DNA of 5,954 bases from an uncultured Colwellia sp. (lineage in GTDB: Bacteria > Pseudomonadota > Gammaproteobacteria > Enterobacterales > Alteromonadaceae), in the NCBI GenBank assembly GCA_913020705.1, contig CAJWBY010000222.1, forward strand, positions 1-5,954. Reading direction: 5' to 3'. The notes beneath the pieces are model-generated. The model did no database searches. It was not told the origin of the DNA and worked only from the letters and a program-made list of their open reading frames with translations. Each line of letters begins with the position of its first letter. Position 1 is the stretch's first letter. A program made the translations under genes and the position numbers. Positions 4,701-5,954 of the stretch are shown in pieces.

Positions 4701-5954
4701 ATGATCAAATTACCTTTAAATGTTTCTACGATAACAAGATCAATCTTTATTTCTTGCATTTTACTCGCATTATTATTTATTTTTAGCAGTGTTTGGAAAT
4801 TTATTAGCAATATTGATGAGCTTTCGTTAAAGAGTGACTCTTCTTTAATAACAAGTAAATTTAGTTATTACATTGATTATAACAATAATTTTGATATTAA
4901 TACGCTCATCGATAATAAAGCGTTTAAAACGCTGTTTACCCCATCATTAGCAAATGATATCCCTTATGAGTTAGGTTACCAATCGTATTGGGTAAAAATA
5001 AACATAACCAATAACTCTCCGAATATTAAACACTTAGTGTTACATGCTGATAATAGTATGTTGGCTTTTTTTGATGTTTATAAAATTAATTATACTCTAG
5101 ATAACGTAGATTTAATCTCTCAACAAAATACATTCGTTGATCAAAAAAAACTATTATATGTATTTCCGAATATGAGTTTTGATCTTGTTGGAAATGGCTC
5201 TATTCAACTCATTGCACATTTAAAAAGTAATGGGCCTCCCAATGTACCTTTAGTTATTTATTACAAAGAAAATTTTGAGAAACGTGTTGATTACGCACAA
5301 ATTGTATTTGGTCTTTTTATTGGAATTATTCTCTTAATGTCGACTTACAATCTTGTACTATTTTTCGCGACCAGAGATAAAGTATATCTTGTATATATTG
5401 GCTACTTGATTTCGTCTTTTATAGTTCTTGCAGGTTTAACCGGTTACGGTTACTTAATTTTCAGTAAGCATATTCAATATTCTATTCATGAGTATTTACT
5501 ATTCATAGATTATTTTTTAGTATTCTTTTTATTACTTTTTTCTTTGTATTTCTTACGATATGACCAAGTTAAAAATATAACCTATAAAATAGGCATTGCC
5601 TCAAGTATCTTCTTAATAGTTATCGCTTTTTATTCGTTGAGTTTAAATCAAATAACTCAAACAAAACTGTTTTTTTCAATACAACCAGCTTATTACTTAT
5701 TTTCAATGTTTATTATCTTCAGTCGATTATCTAAAGATTTCTCTTGGGCACGTTTTTATTTTATTTCATGGATGCCTTTACTCGCGGGGGCAGTAATACA
5801 ACCCTTAGTTTTATTGAATTATGTTGACTCAACATTCTTAACACGTAATGCATTTCTGTTTGCGGTTATGATTGAGATAACATTTATGGCTTTTGCTTTA
5901 GCAGAACGAATGCGCAGAAATGATCAAGATAGAATTCATGGCATTAGTTATCAT
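4701..5954 (+). CDS. 7TMR-DISM membrane sensor protein, C-terminal output domain beyond the window
   Basis: The reading frame is open from ATG 4701 to the window end (418 codons, no stop). Residues 13-32 form a hydrophobic N-terminal anchor or signal. Residues of about 35-195 are polar and should be periplasmic. YELGYQSYWVKINITNNS (89-106) fits the 7TMR-DISMED2 ligand-binding domain, whose fold resembles carbohydrate-binding modules. From about 198 to 402 come seven hydrophobic helices (near 199-222, 228-248, 266-286, 297-313, 322-341, 351-372, 383-402). The first helices carry the family pattern GLFIGIILLMSTYNLVLFF followed by RDKVYLVYIGYL. The last visible residues, AERMRRNDQDRIHGISYH, form a charged linker. 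In this family it usually leads into a GGDEF, EAL or histidine kinase domain, and a YH ending commonly precedes D-x-L-T-G-L of GGDEF. An in-frame TAA at 4668 limits upstream extension. No Shine-Dalgarno sequence is seen before the ATG. The ligand is unknown. Confidence 0.88.
   Translation, partial: MIKLPLNVSTITRSIFISCILLALLFIFSSVWKFISNIDELSLKSDSSLITSKFSYYIDYNNNFDINTLIDNKAFKTLFTPSLANDIPYELGYQSYWVKINITNNSPNIKHLVLHADNSMLAFFDVYKINYTLDNVDLISQQNTFVDQKKLLYVFPNMSFDLVGNGSIQLIAHLKSNGPPNVPLVIYYKENFEKRVDYAQIVFGLFIGIILLMSTYNLVLFFATRDKVYLVYIGYLISSFIVLAGLTGYGYLIFSKHIQYSIHEYLLFIDYFLVFFLLLFSLYFLRYDQVKNITYKIGIASSIFLIVIAFYSLSLNQITQTKLFFSIQPAYYLFSMFIIFSRLSKDFSWARFYFISWMPLLAGAVIQPLVLLNYVDSTFLTRNAFLFAVMIEITFMAFALAERMRRNDQDRIHGISYH

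Overview
The window reads as an ordinary chromosomal segment of an AT-rich marine gammaproteobacterium, most likely of the order Alteromonadales (Colwellia, Thalassotalea or a relative). The reasons are the strong similarity of UvrY, UvrC, PgsA and FabA to their enteric counterparts, the low GC content with A/T-ending codons, and the presence of a FabA-type unsaturated fatty acid dehydratase. No mobile element, CRISPR array or prophage block is visible. The genus is an inference from style and gene content, not a database match.

Left part (1-3430, all on the minus strand): read in the direction of transcription, the order is uvrY (GacA/SirA-type response regulator), uvrC (excinuclease subunit C), pgsA (phosphatidylglycerophosphate synthase), then a tRNA-Gly(GCC) cut by the window edge. 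This is the same order as the E. coli uvrY-uvrC-pgsA-glyW cluster. uvrY and uvrC are only 3 bases apart, both begin with TTG, and both lie in the same reading frame. uvrY has a good Shine-Dalgarno sequence, while uvrC has none and is probably translated by coupling. The tRNA has its own strong promoter with a GC-rich discriminator of the kind seen at growth-rate-controlled stable RNA genes.

Middle part (3431-4030): an AT-rich spacer upstream of uvrY, a small minus-strand gene for an 84-residue basic protein that looks like a ribbon-helix-helix DNA-binding protein, and a divergent intergenic region. The side of that region next to the small gene carries repeated TTTGGT(T/A)ACG-type boxes reaching to its start codon. 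The fabA side carries a FabR-like palindrome that exactly fills the spacer of the likely fabA promoter.

Right part (4031-5954, plus strand): fabA, complete and closely similar to the E. coli enzyme, followed by a strong intrinsic terminator. After it comes the first 418 codons of a membrane sensor with an N-terminal anchor, a 7TMR-DISMED2-like periplasmic domain and a seven-helix 7TMR-DISM block. It is cut off just where a cytoplasmic output domain (probably GGDEF) should start.

Functionally, the window combines DNA repair, acidic phospholipid synthesis, a global regulator, unsaturated fatty acid synthesis and a membrane signalling protein. PgsA and FabA both shape membrane composition but are in separate transcription units. 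I see no clearly new multi-gene system. The best leads are the operator geometry at fabA, the small RHH-like gene with its upstream boxes, and the unusual uvrY-uvrC junction.
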